From NCBI GenBank assembly GCA_016721905.1, contig JADKHH010000036.1, forward strand, positions 62,001-126,000: 64,000 bases of DNA, written 5' to 3'. Below the pieces are notes generated by a model. It did no database searches and had not been told where the DNA came from. It worked only from the letters and a program-made list of their open reading frames with translations. Position 1 is the first letter of the stretch. The number at the start of each line of letters is the position of its first letter. The position numbers were made by a program, and so were the translations under genes. Positions 1-8,190 of the stretch are shown in pieces. This DNA comes from Candidatus Opimibacter skivensis (lineage in GTDB: Bacteria > Bacteroidota > Bacteroidia > Chitinophagales > Saprospiraceae).

Positions 1-82
1 CGTCAATCTGCAGTCTCTTTTTATTTTAGCTGTTCAGCAGATCACCCGTTTTCAATTGACTTGTCCGTTTCATCTTGAACAT

Positions 83-90
83 CATCTTTG
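83..90 (+). promoter_or_regulatory. Possible -7 promoter box
   Basis: CATCTTTG is one mismatch from the Bacteroidota -7 consensus TAnnTTTG. It lies 36 nt before the ATG at 127, which argues against a TTG start at 88 because that codon would sit inside the promoter. No clear -33 box was seen. Confidence 0.3.
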
Positions 91-126
91 CCTTCCCATA
101 AAAAAAGCTTCAAACTCTCACTTATT

Positions 127-627
127 ATGATCCATTCATTTCGAACCAAACACCTAATGCGCCTGATATTACCAGTATCCTTTTGCAGTCTGATACTTTT
201 AAGTTGCAGCTCCAATACTGAAGAAGTAATACTTACTTACCCTACAGGAGAAATATCACAAAGACATACAGAAGTCAATGGAAAAAAGGAAGGCGTGATG
301 ACTGAATATTATAAGGATGGAAAGATAAAGGGTGACCGTCTTTTTAAGAATGACATACAAATTGGAAAATCCACATTCTACTATCCAAGTGGAAAGGTTA
401 AAGAAGTCCAATACTATGAAGATGGTAAAATAACCGGCGGAGACACACTCTTCTATGAAACAGGGGAACCTGAGTTCCTCCGCACCTATACCAAAGGGAT
501 TCTGGATGGATACCTTCGGAAATGGGCTCCCGACGGCACGATAATCTATGAAGCTAAATATAGCAATGATACGCTGGTAGAAGTCAAGGGCGAGCCAATC
601 AAACGGGATACTACGATCCATCAATAG
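127..627 (+). CDS. YwqK/MORN-like repeat lipoprotein
   Basis: Predicted lipoprotein of 166 residues. A hydrophobic signal ends in the lipobox LLSC, so the mature protein should be anchored in a membrane by its Cys. The body consists of short repeats of the form G.....YY.dGk (EGVMTEYYKDGKIKG, IGKSTFYYPSGKVKE, GGDTLFYETGEPE, DGYLRKWAPDGT), the MORN-variant pattern found in proteins named 'toxin-antitoxin system YwqK family antitoxin'. That name comes from homology, and nothing here shows a toxin partner. The start at 127 gives a 27-residue signal. An ATG at 157 would give a shorter signal of about 17 residues and is also possible. The downstream neighbour is an IS110 relic beginning 36 bp after the stop. 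Role unknown; possibly an envelope scaffold. Confidence 0.75.
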   Translation: MIHSFRTKHLMRLILPVSFCSLILLSCSSNTEEVILTYPTGEISQRHTEVNGKKEGVMTEYYKDGKIKGDRLFKNDIQIGKSTFYYPSGKVKEVQYYEDGKITGGDTLFYETGEPEFLRTYTKGILDGYLRKWAPDGTIIYEAKYSNDTLVEVKGEPIKRDTTIHQ

Positions 628-638
628 ACAGCTCTGCC

Positions 639-662
639 GTTGCAGGAGCGGTGCGGTGAGCG
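639..662 (+). repeat. Left half of REP-like palindrome split by IS110
   Basis: GTTGCAGGAGCGGTGCGGTG followed by AGCG matches, base for base after the first G, the start of the intact copy at 2080. The match stops at 662, where the IS110 relic begins. The other half of the palindrome resumes at 1967. Confidence 0.7.
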
Positions 663-666
663 TTTT

Positions 667-1650
667 CTATGACATAACCAAATTGTATTGATAATTTTTT
701 TGATACATAACCCCATCTCGGACCACTGCAAAGACCCGGTGAATCAGCTTGTTTCTGACTGCATTTATGACTGACATTTTATTCTTTCCCTGACCCACCT
801 TTCTCTGGTAGAAATCTTGCAACTCACCTTTTCTGCTGATGGCTCCCAGCGCGCACATATGCAGAAGAGTTTTTAAGTCCTTGTGAGCCCGATGGCTAAC
901 TCGTGTTTTACCTCTCACACTTTTGCCTGAGGTATGCTCGAACGGGGCCAGTCCCGAGGTACAAGCGAACTTCTTAGCTTCTCTAAAGTCTTGAAATTCA
1001 TTTGTTTTGACCAATATTGCGGCACAAGTGACCATGCCAATACTAGCTAGAAGTGACCAAATCACTTAGTCTTTTAAGGTTTTCATCACTCTTTATCAAA
1101 GCTTCAATACTCTTGTCTGCCTTTTTAATATTTGACTCTATAGCGTTTATGAATCCTGGGTCCCTTTTTAAGCAGCATATCATTCTTGCCGAGGAACCTT
1201 CCAGCTTCCTTGGTGTGACTATTAACACCTTGAGGGCTTTTACCAATCTGGAGCGCATCCCATTGAGGAGCTGCAATCTTTCCAAAACCTCCCGCTTTGG
1301 TTTCCATTGTTTAAGCCGATCGGTATAGCGCATAGCATATTCAGCAATCCGTCGAGCGTCCACCCGATCATTCTTCCCTCGCTGCAAACCAAGTGATAAT
1401 TTGATATTTGAGGCACCTTCAACACACAATCAATGATCGGGTATAAAGCGTGCGCATCAGAATCATCCCATAGATCCCGGTATGCTCCAGGCAAAAATGA
1501 CACTGGATAAATCCACATGATAAATCTGCTTAAGTTCTTTAAGCCATGCCTGGATGGCCTCTTCGAATTGCTAACCTCTCCTTGGCAAACAACTTTTGAT
1601 TGGTCACGTAGGCAAAAGGCAAACGTGTCTTGGGCAATGTCACATCCCAT
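667..1650 (-). pseudogene. IS110-family transposase, frameshifted remnant
   Basis: Three reading frames on the minus strand together rebuild an IS110 transposase. The N-terminal DEDD (RuvC-like) part begins MGCDIAQDTF near 1650. A second frame carries the family hallmark EHTG (near 1500) and GKNDRVDARRIAEYA (near 1370). The C-terminal IS116/IS110/IS902 domain reads GLAPFEHTSGKSVRGK with the conserved SG serine (near 920). Frame changes fall near 1560, near 1500 and near 1055, so no full-length product can be made. Length (about 330 codons if repaired) and domain order are normal for the family. Each piece is recognisable at protein level, so decay is recent to moderate. Confidence 0.85.
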
Positions 1651-1697
1651 AAATAGTTTAGTTTCATAACTTTGAATTAAGAAGTTAATTAAAAGCT

Positions 1698-1850
1698 AGA
1701 GTTGAAACTCTAAGGACAATCAATACCTTACTAACGGGCTTGGAGTCCCAATTTTCTATTTGATGTTTCCTTAGAAGGCCGGGAATGGAATAAAACGCTC
1801 AATAGGTTTCTAACCTCAACGTCGAACTTTAGTGCCACTCCCGGCTTCAA
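1698..1850 (-). ncRNA. Predicted IS110 bridge RNA (target and donor loops)
   Basis: Reading the minus strand 5' to 3', a first stem forms between 1848-1835 and 1788-1774 (GAAGCCGGGAGTGG with CCATTCCCGGCCTTC). Its large internal loop holds AGTTCGAC (1828-1821) and TGAGCG (1801-1796). These match the two halves of the insertion target, GTTCGACTC and CGCTCACC, the first as identity and the second as complement. A second imperfect stem (1772-1757 with 1725-1712) encloses ATAGAAAA (1759-1752), identical to the end of the element at 663-670 read on the minus strand. A small hairpin AGAGTT/AACTCT follows at 1698-1711. A target loop before a donor loop, each with split guides, is the published bridge-RNA layout. 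Expression is unproven and the donor right guide is weak. Confidence 0.6.
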
Positions 1851-1966
1851 CTTTAGTTATCCACAAAATTCGTGTGTAATCCACAAAAGAAAAAAGGTAG
1901 CCAAAAAAGAAAACGTATGATGATTATGATCATATGATCTTTTTGCTTGCGAATGCAAGTCTAAAG

Positions 1967-1991
1967 GGAGTCGAACTGTTTGCTCCTGCGA
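1967..1991 (+). repeat. Right half of REP-like palindrome split by IS110
   Basis: GGAGTCGAACTGTTTGCTCC then TGCGA continues the repeat interrupted at 662. Rejoining both halves regenerates the palindrome arms GCAGGAGC and GCTCCTGC, as in the copy at 2080. Confidence 0.7.
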
Positions 1992-1996
1992 CCACC

Positions 1997-2066
1997 GGGA
2001 TTCCAGCCGAGAAGGCCGTTGGATGGCGTTCTCGCCGCCAACAACCGAGATACCCTCCGGAATCCC
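1997..2066. repeat. Palindromic repeat unit bounded by GGGATTCC/GGAATCCC
   Basis: Inverted ends GGGATTCC (1997-2004) and GGAATCCC (2059-2066) enclose GGATGGCGTTCTCGCCGCCA (2021-2040). The same 20-mer occurs at 33827-33846, upstream of paaZ. This indicates a dispersed palindromic (BIME-like) family in the genome. Confidence 0.6.
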
Positions 2067-2077
2067 AACCAGGATGC

Positions 2078-2128
2078 CTTTGCAGGAGCGGTGCGGTGAG
2101 CGGAGTCGAACTGTTTCCTCCTGCGTCC
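2078..2128 (+). repeat. Intact REP-like palindrome (IS110 target copy)
   Basis: This is the uninterrupted version of the repeat split at 662/1967. It has arm GCAGGAG, then GGTGAGCGGAGTCGAAC, then arm CTCCTGC. It serves as an internal control for the empty insertion site. Confidence 0.7.
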
Positions 2129-2180
2129 CCCTGAATACCTAACGAAATTCCTATTGAGAGTCTACATTGGTATTCTCGTG

Positions 2181-2204
2181 GTTGCAGGAGCAAACTCCTG
2201 CAAC
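2181..2204. repeat. Perfect hairpin GTTGCAGGAG/CTCCTGCAAC
   Basis: Two 10-bp arms with a 4-nt loop. The arms are the same as those of the REP-like repeat at 639 and 2080, so this is a minimal member of the same cluster. The rest of 2205-2307 shows no feature I can support. Confidence 0.65.
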
Positions 2205-2307
2205 GGCAAATCTCTGGCTGTTGGTCGATCAGTGACATGCTTCTCTCTTTATTCCTGCAGAGATCCTTTTGAACAGGTAACTTAGGATGCGTCATTAATT
2301 GATATAC

Positions 2308-2805
2308 ATGAAGAGGAATGATTTTATCAAAACGGCCTGGCTGGGAGCATACCTTATACCAACGACCATCCCAAGATTCAATTTTGATCCAAAACAACCA
2401 CTGGACAAAACGTTGGTGGAGGAATTTGTTGGTGCAGCGCACCGCGACAAAACCAAAGTGATGGCTCTCCTGGAGGAAACACCAAACCTGCTCAATGCTG
2501 CCCATGACTGGGGAAGTGGAGATTTTGAAACAGCCCTGGGTGCTGCTTCTCACGTTGGATATTTGGAGTTGGTTACTGATTTGGTAGACAAGGGTGCCCA
2601 AACCAATATTTTTACTGCCTGCCTCTTCGGACAAATCGATATCGTAAAGCTCACGCTGGAGCGATTTCCAAAGACCCTTCATGCGAAAGGGCCACACGGA
2701 TTTACGTTATTGCATCACGCCATCCAGGGAGGACAGGAAGCTGAAGAGGTCAAAATATATCTCGAAACACTGGGTGCTGTCGAAACCAAGATCCCATTAT
2801 ATTGA
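2308..2805 (+). CDS. Ankyrin-repeat protein
   Basis: 165 residues from the ATG at 2308; an upstream TTG in frame is less likely. The N-terminus MKRNDFIKTAWLGAYLIP looks like a Tat/Sec-type leader (basic, then hydrophobic), though no clear cleavage site is seen. The rest consists of ankyrin-like helix pairs: ETALGAASHVGYLELVTDLVDKGAQTN (around residues 73-100), FTACLFGQIDIVKLTLERFP, and GFTLLHHAIQGGQE. Ankyrin repeats bind proteins, and the partner cannot be inferred. It stands alone, convergent with kup. Close relatives in Bacteroidota are annotated only as ankyrin repeat proteins. Confidence 0.8.
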   Translation: MKRNDFIKTAWLGAYLIPTTIPRFNFDPKQPLDKTLVEEFVGAAHRDKTKVMALLEETPNLLNAAHDWGSGDFETALGAASHVGYLELVTDLVDKGAQTNIFTACLFGQIDIVKLTLERFPKTLHAKGPHGFTLLHHAIQGGQEAEEVKIYLETLGAVETKIPLY

Positions 2806-2830
2806 ATCGATTCATCTCAGTTGACAACAC

Positions 2831-4732
2831 TTATCTGAGTGCGATAAATTCTACCAGCAATGAATTGCGGTCAATACCCAGGTATTGTTCTGGTGGTTCC
2901 TCAATCTTTTGAAGCAGACTATACGCATTGAGGAGAAAAACCTCACTGATCGGGCTATCGGAATCAAGATTAAAGGTATTGCGCATCACGATAAAGAGAA
3001 AATCGGCGCTGATGTTATGCTTCCTCAGGCTTTCATACCTGTTTTCAAGATCAATAACACCCTTCTTACAAAGTTCTTCGATAGCATTGACAAACATTTC
3101 ACGAACGTTTGGCTTGACCTTGTAGCCAAGGTTAAAATCCAAACGGAATAATTTGCCCGGGACAATCTCGTGAAATTCATATTCCTGCTGGAAGGGTACT
3201 TCCGTCTCATTAAAATGAAGCAACCAGTATGCATCTGCCCTCTTCGGTTGTTTCTGATAGATAGACTTCAGAATCTGCTTTTCCATCCTGTGGATGGAAT
3301 AGGCACTGGTGAGATAGACAATATTGGTAGCATACTTTGGAATGTCCTTATCATTACTTACGTCCACAATGATATCTTCATGCAGGTGCACATCCACAAA
3401 TTTCTTCTTACGCAGTAATACGTGCTTGGCTTGATAGTGTATCATCATCACCAAGGTGAACAAAGCCATTAGAATAATGGTGAATCCTGCGCCATGGGCG
3501 AGCTTATGGAGATTAGCTGAAAAGAAAAATAATTCAACCGTAACAAAAAGCGCTGTAATAGCACCGACACGAATCCAATCCCAATGCAGTTTTTTTCTAA
3601 AGAAAAAGACCAGTAATATCGTTGTCGTCAACATCGTAATCGTGATCGCAACACCATATACCGCCTCCATGGCAAGACTCGTCTGGAAATAGAGTACTAT
3701 GAAGACAGCTCCCAGAAACAAAATATGGTTGATCATCGGAATAAAGAGCTGTTGCCTGTGCTTACTTGGATATAGTATCTGCACCCTAAACCAGGTATCC
3801 AATTTTACTGCTTCACTGATCAGTGAAAACGACCCACTGATCAACGCCTGGCTTGCAACAACCGATGCAAGTGCAGCAATGACTACACCTGTTCCAACAA
3901 ACCATCTGGGCATAAGCTCAAAAAATGGATTCAAACCACTTAGAGTCTGACCTTGCAAGGCATCTAATGCCCACGCACCCTGCCCAAAATAATTGATCAA
4001 TAATGCTGTCTTGACAAAAACCCAGGTGATCCGGATATTCGTTTTCCCTACGTGGCCAAGATCGGAATACATAGCCTCAGCACCGGTCACGCAAAGGAAA
4101 ACGGCACCGACAATGACCCAGGCGCCAGGATGAGAGGTCAGAATATTGAATGCATAGTAAGGATTGAGTGCCTTAAGGACTTCAAGATTCTTAACCAATG
4201 CGATCAATCCCCAGAATATCAACATTGAAAACCATACAAGCATGATCGGACCAAATGACTTGCCAATCTTATCTGTACCGAATTGCTGGAAGGTGAATAA
4301 TCCAACCAGAATGACGATAACAATCGGAATGACCGGAACATTGTCATTAAGCGACTTAAGACCTTCTACCGACGCGGTGAGGGAAATCGCCGGCGTAATC
4401 ATACCATCAGCAAGCAGTGCCGAACATCCCAACATGGCAATATAAATCGTCCACTTTGGCGCGCCACGTTTTATAAGGGAAAACAATGAAAGCACACCAC
4501 CTTCACCGTGGTTATCTGCTCTCAAGGTGAGCATGATATATTTAAAGGTTGCCAGGATGGTAATGGTCCAGAATATACAGGACAACCCGCCTAATACAAG
4601 CTCGGGGGTAATGGGGTTCTTACCCAATATAGCTGCCATTACGTATAAAGGGGAAGTACCAATATCCCCAAATACAATTCCCAGGGTAATAAGAAGCGCT
4701 GCTCCCGTGACTTTAGTATGTTCTGATTTCAT
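2831..4732 (-). CDS. kup: Kup/Trk-type low-affinity potassium uptake transporter
   Basis: 633 residues, a normal length for KUP/HAK/KT proteins. The N-terminal signature TLGIVFGDIGTSPLYV (about residues 17-32) is diagnostic. About twelve hydrophobic membrane segments follow up to about residue 430, then a soluble C-terminal domain of about 200 residues. Function: K+ uptake with protons across the inner membrane. The gene is monocistronic; neighbours on both sides are unrelated. A good -7 box lies about 97 nt upstream of the start, leaving a leader with no riboswitch I can recognise. The start ATG at 4732 fits the family N-terminus. Confidence 0.95.
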   Translation of the reverse strand: MKSEHTKVTGAALLITLGIVFGDIGTSPLYVMAAILGKNPITPELVLGGLSCIFWTITILATFKYIMLTLRADNHGEGGVLSLFSLIKRGAPKWTIYIAMLGCSALLADGMITPAISLTASVEGLKSLNDNVPVIPIVIVILVGLFTFQQFGTDKIGKSFGPIMLVWFSMLIFWGLIALVKNLEVLKALNPYYAFNILTSHPGAWVIVGAVFLCVTGAEAMYSDLGHVGKTNIRITWVFVKTALLINYFGQGAWALDALQGQTLSGLNPFFELMPRWFVGTGVVIAALASVVASQALISGSFSLISEAVKLDTWFRVQILYPSKHRQQLFIPMINHILFLGAVFIVLYFQTSLAMEAVYGVAITITMLTTTILLVFFFRKKLHWDWIRVGAITALFVTVELFFFSANLHKLAHGAGFTIILMALFTLVMMIHYQAKHVLLRKKKFVDVHLHEDIIVDVSNDKDIPKYATNIVYLTSAYSIHRMEKQILKSIYQKQPKRADAYWLLHFNETEVPFQQEYEFHEIVPGKLFRLDFNLGYKVKPNVREMFVNAIEELCKKGVIDLENRYESLRKHNISADFLFIVMRNTFNLDSDSPISEVFLLNAYSLLQKIEEPPEQYLGIDRNSLLVEFIALR

Positions 4733-4829
4733 GTTGTTGATCGCTATAGTTAGATCACAAGGAGCAATTCATATAAACATAAAAGGCTTGAAAAGAGGCC
4801 TTGCTGATGCTATTTGCTCATAAAGGGGA

Positions 4830-4837
4830 CAAATATA
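4830..4837 (-). promoter_or_regulatory. -7 box for kup
   Basis: The minus strand reads TATATTTG, a perfect TAnnTTTG. No convincing TTTG was found at the -33 position. Confidence 0.45.
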
Positions 4838-4978
4838 TATAACACCAGAATGGGAAACGGTAAAAAGTATGCCCTGCCCACTTGTGTCAGATTCTTACTA
4901 CACGCCTTCCAGCATGAAGTAAAACGCTCCTTTTAGGATAATTAACCTAAATTAGGATAAGCCCTATCCCCAAAGGTT

Positions 4979-4986
4979 TACATTTG
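4979..4986 (+). promoter_or_regulatory. -7 box for the serine hydrolase gene
   Basis: TACATTTG, a perfect TAnnTTTG, ends 18 nt before the ATG at 5005. The upstream in-frame TTG (4984) lies inside the box and is therefore unlikely to be the start. Confidence 0.5.
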
Positions 4987-5004
4987 TACGAAACCATTCG
5001 TATA

Positions 5005-6360
5005 ATGAAAAGAATCGCTACCCTCCTTCCCGCACTATTGATCACTTTATCAACTTTCGGACAATCTGGCCCCATTCCGGAGAGGAACTGGCAACTGGTA
5101 CAGGATTATGTAACTCAACAAAAGGATTTTTCCGGTATCCTGCTACTGGGCGCTGAAGGAAAAATCAAAATCAACACTGGGTTGGGCTATGCAGATCGCT
5201 CCATGGAGATCCCATTTACTGACTCCAGCTTGTACACTATCGGAAGTATTACTAAACCGATAACAGCGACCTCCATTCTGTTATTACTGGAACAAGGAAC
5301 GCTAGGTCTTACCGATAAACTCACTACCTACTTTAAAAATGTGCCCAAGGACAAGCAGGACATTACCATCCATCATCTGCTAACCCATTCTTCCGGATTA
5401 CCTGGTGCTATAGGCGATGATTATGAAAAGCTGGATGCAGAAAAATTTCAGGCACGTGCATGGGAACAGCCCTTGCTCTTTACCCCAGGTGGTGGCTATG
5501 AATACTCAAACGTGGGTTATTCACTCCTGGGCATGATCATCGAGATTGTTAGCGGTCAATCCTATAGTCAATTTCTCCAGGAAAACATTTTCCAACCAGC
5601 AGGAATGAGGACAGCGGGTTACAGGAATAATGCCGCAGACTACCGCTTACTTTGCCATGGATATAATCCTGACGGATCGGATTGGGGTACCTCCCATGAT
5701 AAACAATGGGATAAAGAGGAGCCATACTGGAACCTGAAAGCTAATGGTGGGATCATCATGTCAGCGATGGATATGTATCATTGGTATCTCGCATTAAGAG
5801 GCAATACTATTCTCACTCCAGAATTACTAAAGATGCAAACAACACCCTATACAGATGAGGGTGGTGGATCATTCTATGGATATGGCTATGCTGTAGACCA
5901 ACAAGGTGACTGCGTGCAGCATAATGGGAGCAATGGCATTTTCAAAGCTGATTTCCGATGGTTTCCAAAAACGGATTTCTTTCTGTTTGCTGCCACCAAT
6001 GATGCAAATGTCCGGCTATTCCGGTTAAATGATGAAATCATCCAAATCCTGAAAACCGGTGAACTTCCGGAGCAGGATCACTGGAAAGAAATTTCTGCGT
6101 CCGATTTTCCCATAGATAGTAATCAATACACTGCCGATGCATTTATCCATTTGATAAAATCATACACCATTGAAAAAGCGGATGCCTTTATCGCAGCCCA
6201 CATTTCATCTGGTATGCTGGAACGAAACGGTAAGGAGCGATTGCAAGAACTATTTTCAATGCTCCATGGGGATGTCAATCCTGATTCAACCATACGCGCC
6301 TTTTCGAGCGGGCAAAGATTCAACTCATCATACGTGCCCGTGATGAAAATGCAAACTTAA
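5005..6360 (+). CDS. Serine hydrolase, class C beta-lactamase fold
   Basis: 451 residues with a Sec signal peptide (MKRIATLLPALLITLSTFGQ), so exported. The three active-site motifs of the beta-lactamase/DD-peptidase fold are visible: S81-x-x-K84 (SITK), Y167-S-N169, and a late HNG (in VQHNGSNG). The family includes esterases, D-aminopeptidases and penicillin-binding-like enzymes; resistance activity should not be assumed. The C-terminal ~100 residues form a helical extension (ASDFPIDSNQYTADAFIHLIKSY) seen in related Bacteroidota hydrolases. Substrate unknown. It stands alone between divergent kup and convergent 6603-8150. Confidence 0.85.
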   Translation: MKRIATLLPALLITLSTFGQSGPIPERNWQLVQDYVTQQKDFSGILLLGAEGKIKINTGLGYADRSMEIPFTDSSLYTIGSITKPITATSILLLLEQGTLGLTDKLTTYFKNVPKDKQDITIHHLLTHSSGLPGAIGDDYEKLDAEKFQARAWEQPLLFTPGGGYEYSNVGYSLLGMIIEIVSGQSYSQFLQENIFQPAGMRTAGYRNNAADYRLLCHGYNPDGSDWGTSHDKQWDKEEPYWNLKANGGIIMSAMDMYHWYLALRGNTILTPELLKMQTTPYTDEGGGSFYGYGYAVDQQGDCVQHNGSNGIFKADFRWFPKTDFFLFAATNDANVRLFRLNDEIIQILKTGELPEQDHWKEISASDFPIDSNQYTADAFIHLIKSYTIEKADAFIAAHISSGMLERNGKERLQELFSMLHGDVNPDSTIRAFSSGQRFNSSYVPVMKMQT

Positions 6361-6545
6361 AGATGACCTTATCCATGAGCGAACATAAACTTGATAGATT
6401 GTCTGCAGAGATGGAAGGCATCTGATTTATCATTAATCAATGCCTGGTTCATTTTATAAAGTATACCGTCCGGAAATAATAAATACAGACAGCCCGTGCT
6501 ATTGCGATGAGATTCACTTTCGTTTTACCTTAAAAGAACAGGCAT

Positions 6546-6583
6546 AAAAAAAGGTGTGTACGGACTGGCACACACCTTTGAAT
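6546..6583 (-). terminator. Rho-independent terminator after the PAP2 gene
   Basis: Stem AAAGGTGTGT (6550-6559) with ACACACCTTT (6570-6579). On the minus strand it is followed by a run of seven T. It lies about 20 bp past the stop of the minus-strand gene and may also act on the plus strand (ATTTTTT follows). The remaining 6361-6545 shows nothing I can support. Confidence 0.7.
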
Positions 6584-6602
6584 ATTTTTTCTTGAATACG
6601 GA

Positions 6603-8150
6603 TTATTCTCCCCCGTCTACTTTCATTCGGTCGATAGTATATTGTCCAACTGCCTTACCACTGGTATTGCCGTCCGCAATGTCAAACCGGTAATGGATTC
6701 CCCCATAAAGTCTGGACAATGCTGCTTCTTCGGAATAATTTTGAAATGTGGCTGCATCCGCCGGAAAGATGTAGGAGAGGACTTCTGCACCGGCGGCAGA
6801 GAACATCGAATGACCTGAGGTATAACTTGGGAAATTAGGTGTACCCAGGATGGTCTTAAATCCTGGCATCGCCTGGATAGGTCTTGGATAATGGAAATAG
6901 TATTTAGCATCCCAGCAGGCAATACCTGCATCCTGCATGGCCATGTTGAGATATGCAAGGACACGAGCAGCTCTCAATGGATTATACCGATTCTTTACTA
7001 TTGATTCGCAGGCGAATCTGTTCCAATGTCCCGGAGGTGTGTATGTGCCTAGGCCATCAGACCAGAAGTTGGCGATTTTGCGTTGGTCATTTGTCAGGTT
7101 ATCAAGTACATCATTGAGTTCATTAGCCGCGGTTTGGAAATCAGGGGAATTTGGAGCGGGAGGACCAACAGGTCTTACGGATTCTACATTAGGAACACAC
7201 CAGAGTTTGACTTTGCTATACAATGGAGTAATGCCAACTGGCCTTGGTGGTGTTTCCTGGTTTACCCAATGCCACCCTAATCTTGCTTGAGCATCGTCAC
7301 GGATAGAATCAGAAACAGGCTTCGGCGTTTGCGCAAATTTCATCCCATCAGAAGCTGCACGCATGCGGAATACTTTTCCTACTGCTCTTCCAAGTGAATC
7401 ACCACCTGTGATGTCGCTGGCTACACTCATCCCTGCCCACATCAGACTGTTCTGGTGTTCTGTTGCTTTCTGAGCGATGTAATCTTTTTCAAGGGGATAC
7501 ATAGCGGAAAGAATATCTTTTGATACAGCAGCAATCACAGCACCTTCTGATGGATATCCCGGAAGGTCATTGAGTGGAAGATGTGTTTTAATCGATCCAT
7601 CCGCATTGAAAGCTGCCGGACGATTAAACTGATACTTATAATGCCATGTCGTAATCAAGGCGTCATATTGCGCGGCAGCCCAATACGCGAATGCCCTGGC
7701 TGAATATGGCGGATGTGCAAATGGAAATAGTGGGTAATTAGCCGGATTAGCAGGATCAGGAGCTGGATAAGATCCATCTGCATTTGGCGCAGGTGCTAAA
7801 TTATACTTTGCAGAGAGCTCCCTTGCGATTTCATTCCAGCGGATCAATCCATCTCCACCCCAATAATCAACGGCTGCTTGTTGCTCACCGGTCAATTGGG
7901 CAGAGAGTGTTTTTAGTGCAGCTAATTCTGCCTGGAATTCTGCTGAGCCTGCATCTGTAGGTGCTGGAATTCCGATTTGTGAAGAGCTGGTTAAAAGATT
8001 TGGTACCCATTGACCTCCGTTTTCATCAAGGGATGAAAACTCATAAGGATCAAAGGAGTAATTAGTTGGCAGGTCTTCATCGCAAGCCTGGAATAAAAGG
8101 ATAGTTGCGAAAGCCAGAAGGATCGCAGGTAGTATGGTTATTTTTTTCAT
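6603..8150 (-). CDS. PAP2/vanadium haloperoxidase-like lipoprotein, duplicated domain
   Basis: 515 residues with a lipoprotein signal ending LLFQAC. The C-terminal half has the complete vanadate/phosphate-binding set of the PAP2-haloperoxidase superfamily: K416-x6-R423-P, S-G446-H447, and S-R480-x5-H486-x3-D490. The N-terminal half repeats the same layout in degenerate form: YQFNRPA, then YPSEGAVIAAVSKDILSAMYP aligning with the SGH helix, then MSVASDITGGDSLGRAVG aligning with GGIHYRFDIADGNTSGKAVG. It lacks the SGH and R/H catalytic residues. So this is a tandem duplication with one active copy. It is either a phosphatase or a haloperoxidase; the sequence does not decide which. It shares an operon with the outer-membrane protein 40 bp upstream. 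Confidence 0.8.
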   Translation of the reverse strand: MKKITILPAILLAFATILLFQACDEDLPTNYSFDPYEFSSLDENGGQWVPNLLTSSSQIGIPAPTDAGSAEFQAELAALKTLSAQLTGEQQAAVDYWGGDGLIRWNEIARELSAKYNLAPAPNADGSYPAPDPANPANYPLFPFAHPPYSARAFAYWAAAQYDALITTWHYKYQFNRPAAFNADGSIKTHLPLNDLPGYPSEGAVIAAVSKDILSAMYPLEKDYIAQKATEHQNSLMWAGMSVASDITGGDSLGRAVGKVFRMRAASDGMKFAQTPKPVSDSIRDDAQARLGWHWVNQETPPRPVGITPLYSKVKLWCVPNVESVRPVGPPAPNSPDFQTAANELNDVLDNLTNDQRKIANFWSDGLGTYTPPGHWNRFACESIVKNRYNPLRAARVLAYLNMAMQDAGIACWDAKYYFHYPRPIQAMPGFKTILGTPNFPSYTSGHSMFSAAGAEVLSYIFPADAATFQNYSEEAALSRLYGGIHYRFDIADGNTSGKAVGQYTIDRMKVDGGE

Positions 8151-8190
8151 TTTAGTGGAATTGTGGTGTGATAAGAAGGGATTGGCTCAA

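Larger units (their letters stand above)
663..1967 (-). mobile_element. Degenerate IS110-family insertion sequence
   Basis: The element is about 1.3 kb and is bounded by the two halves of a REP-like repeat whose uninterrupted copy lies at 2080-2128. The transposase stop codon (667-669) is only 4 bp from one boundary. About 300 bp of non-coding DNA lies at the other boundary, upstream of the transposase. That asymmetry fits the IS110 group, whose long 5' end encodes the bridge RNA, rather than the IS1111 group. There are no terminal inverted repeats and no target duplication longer than 1-2 nt, as expected for the family. The transposase is frameshifted, so the element cannot move by itself. 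Confidence 0.75.

Noticed and set aside
88..627. Toxin-antitoxin system at the left edge (YwqK-type name)
   Set aside because: The family label comes from databases; the protein is a lipoprotein with MORN-like repeats and no partner toxin is visible.
1930..2697. 255-codon minus-strand frame
   Set aside because: It spans palindromic repeats and is antisense to the ankyrin gene; no recognisable domain.
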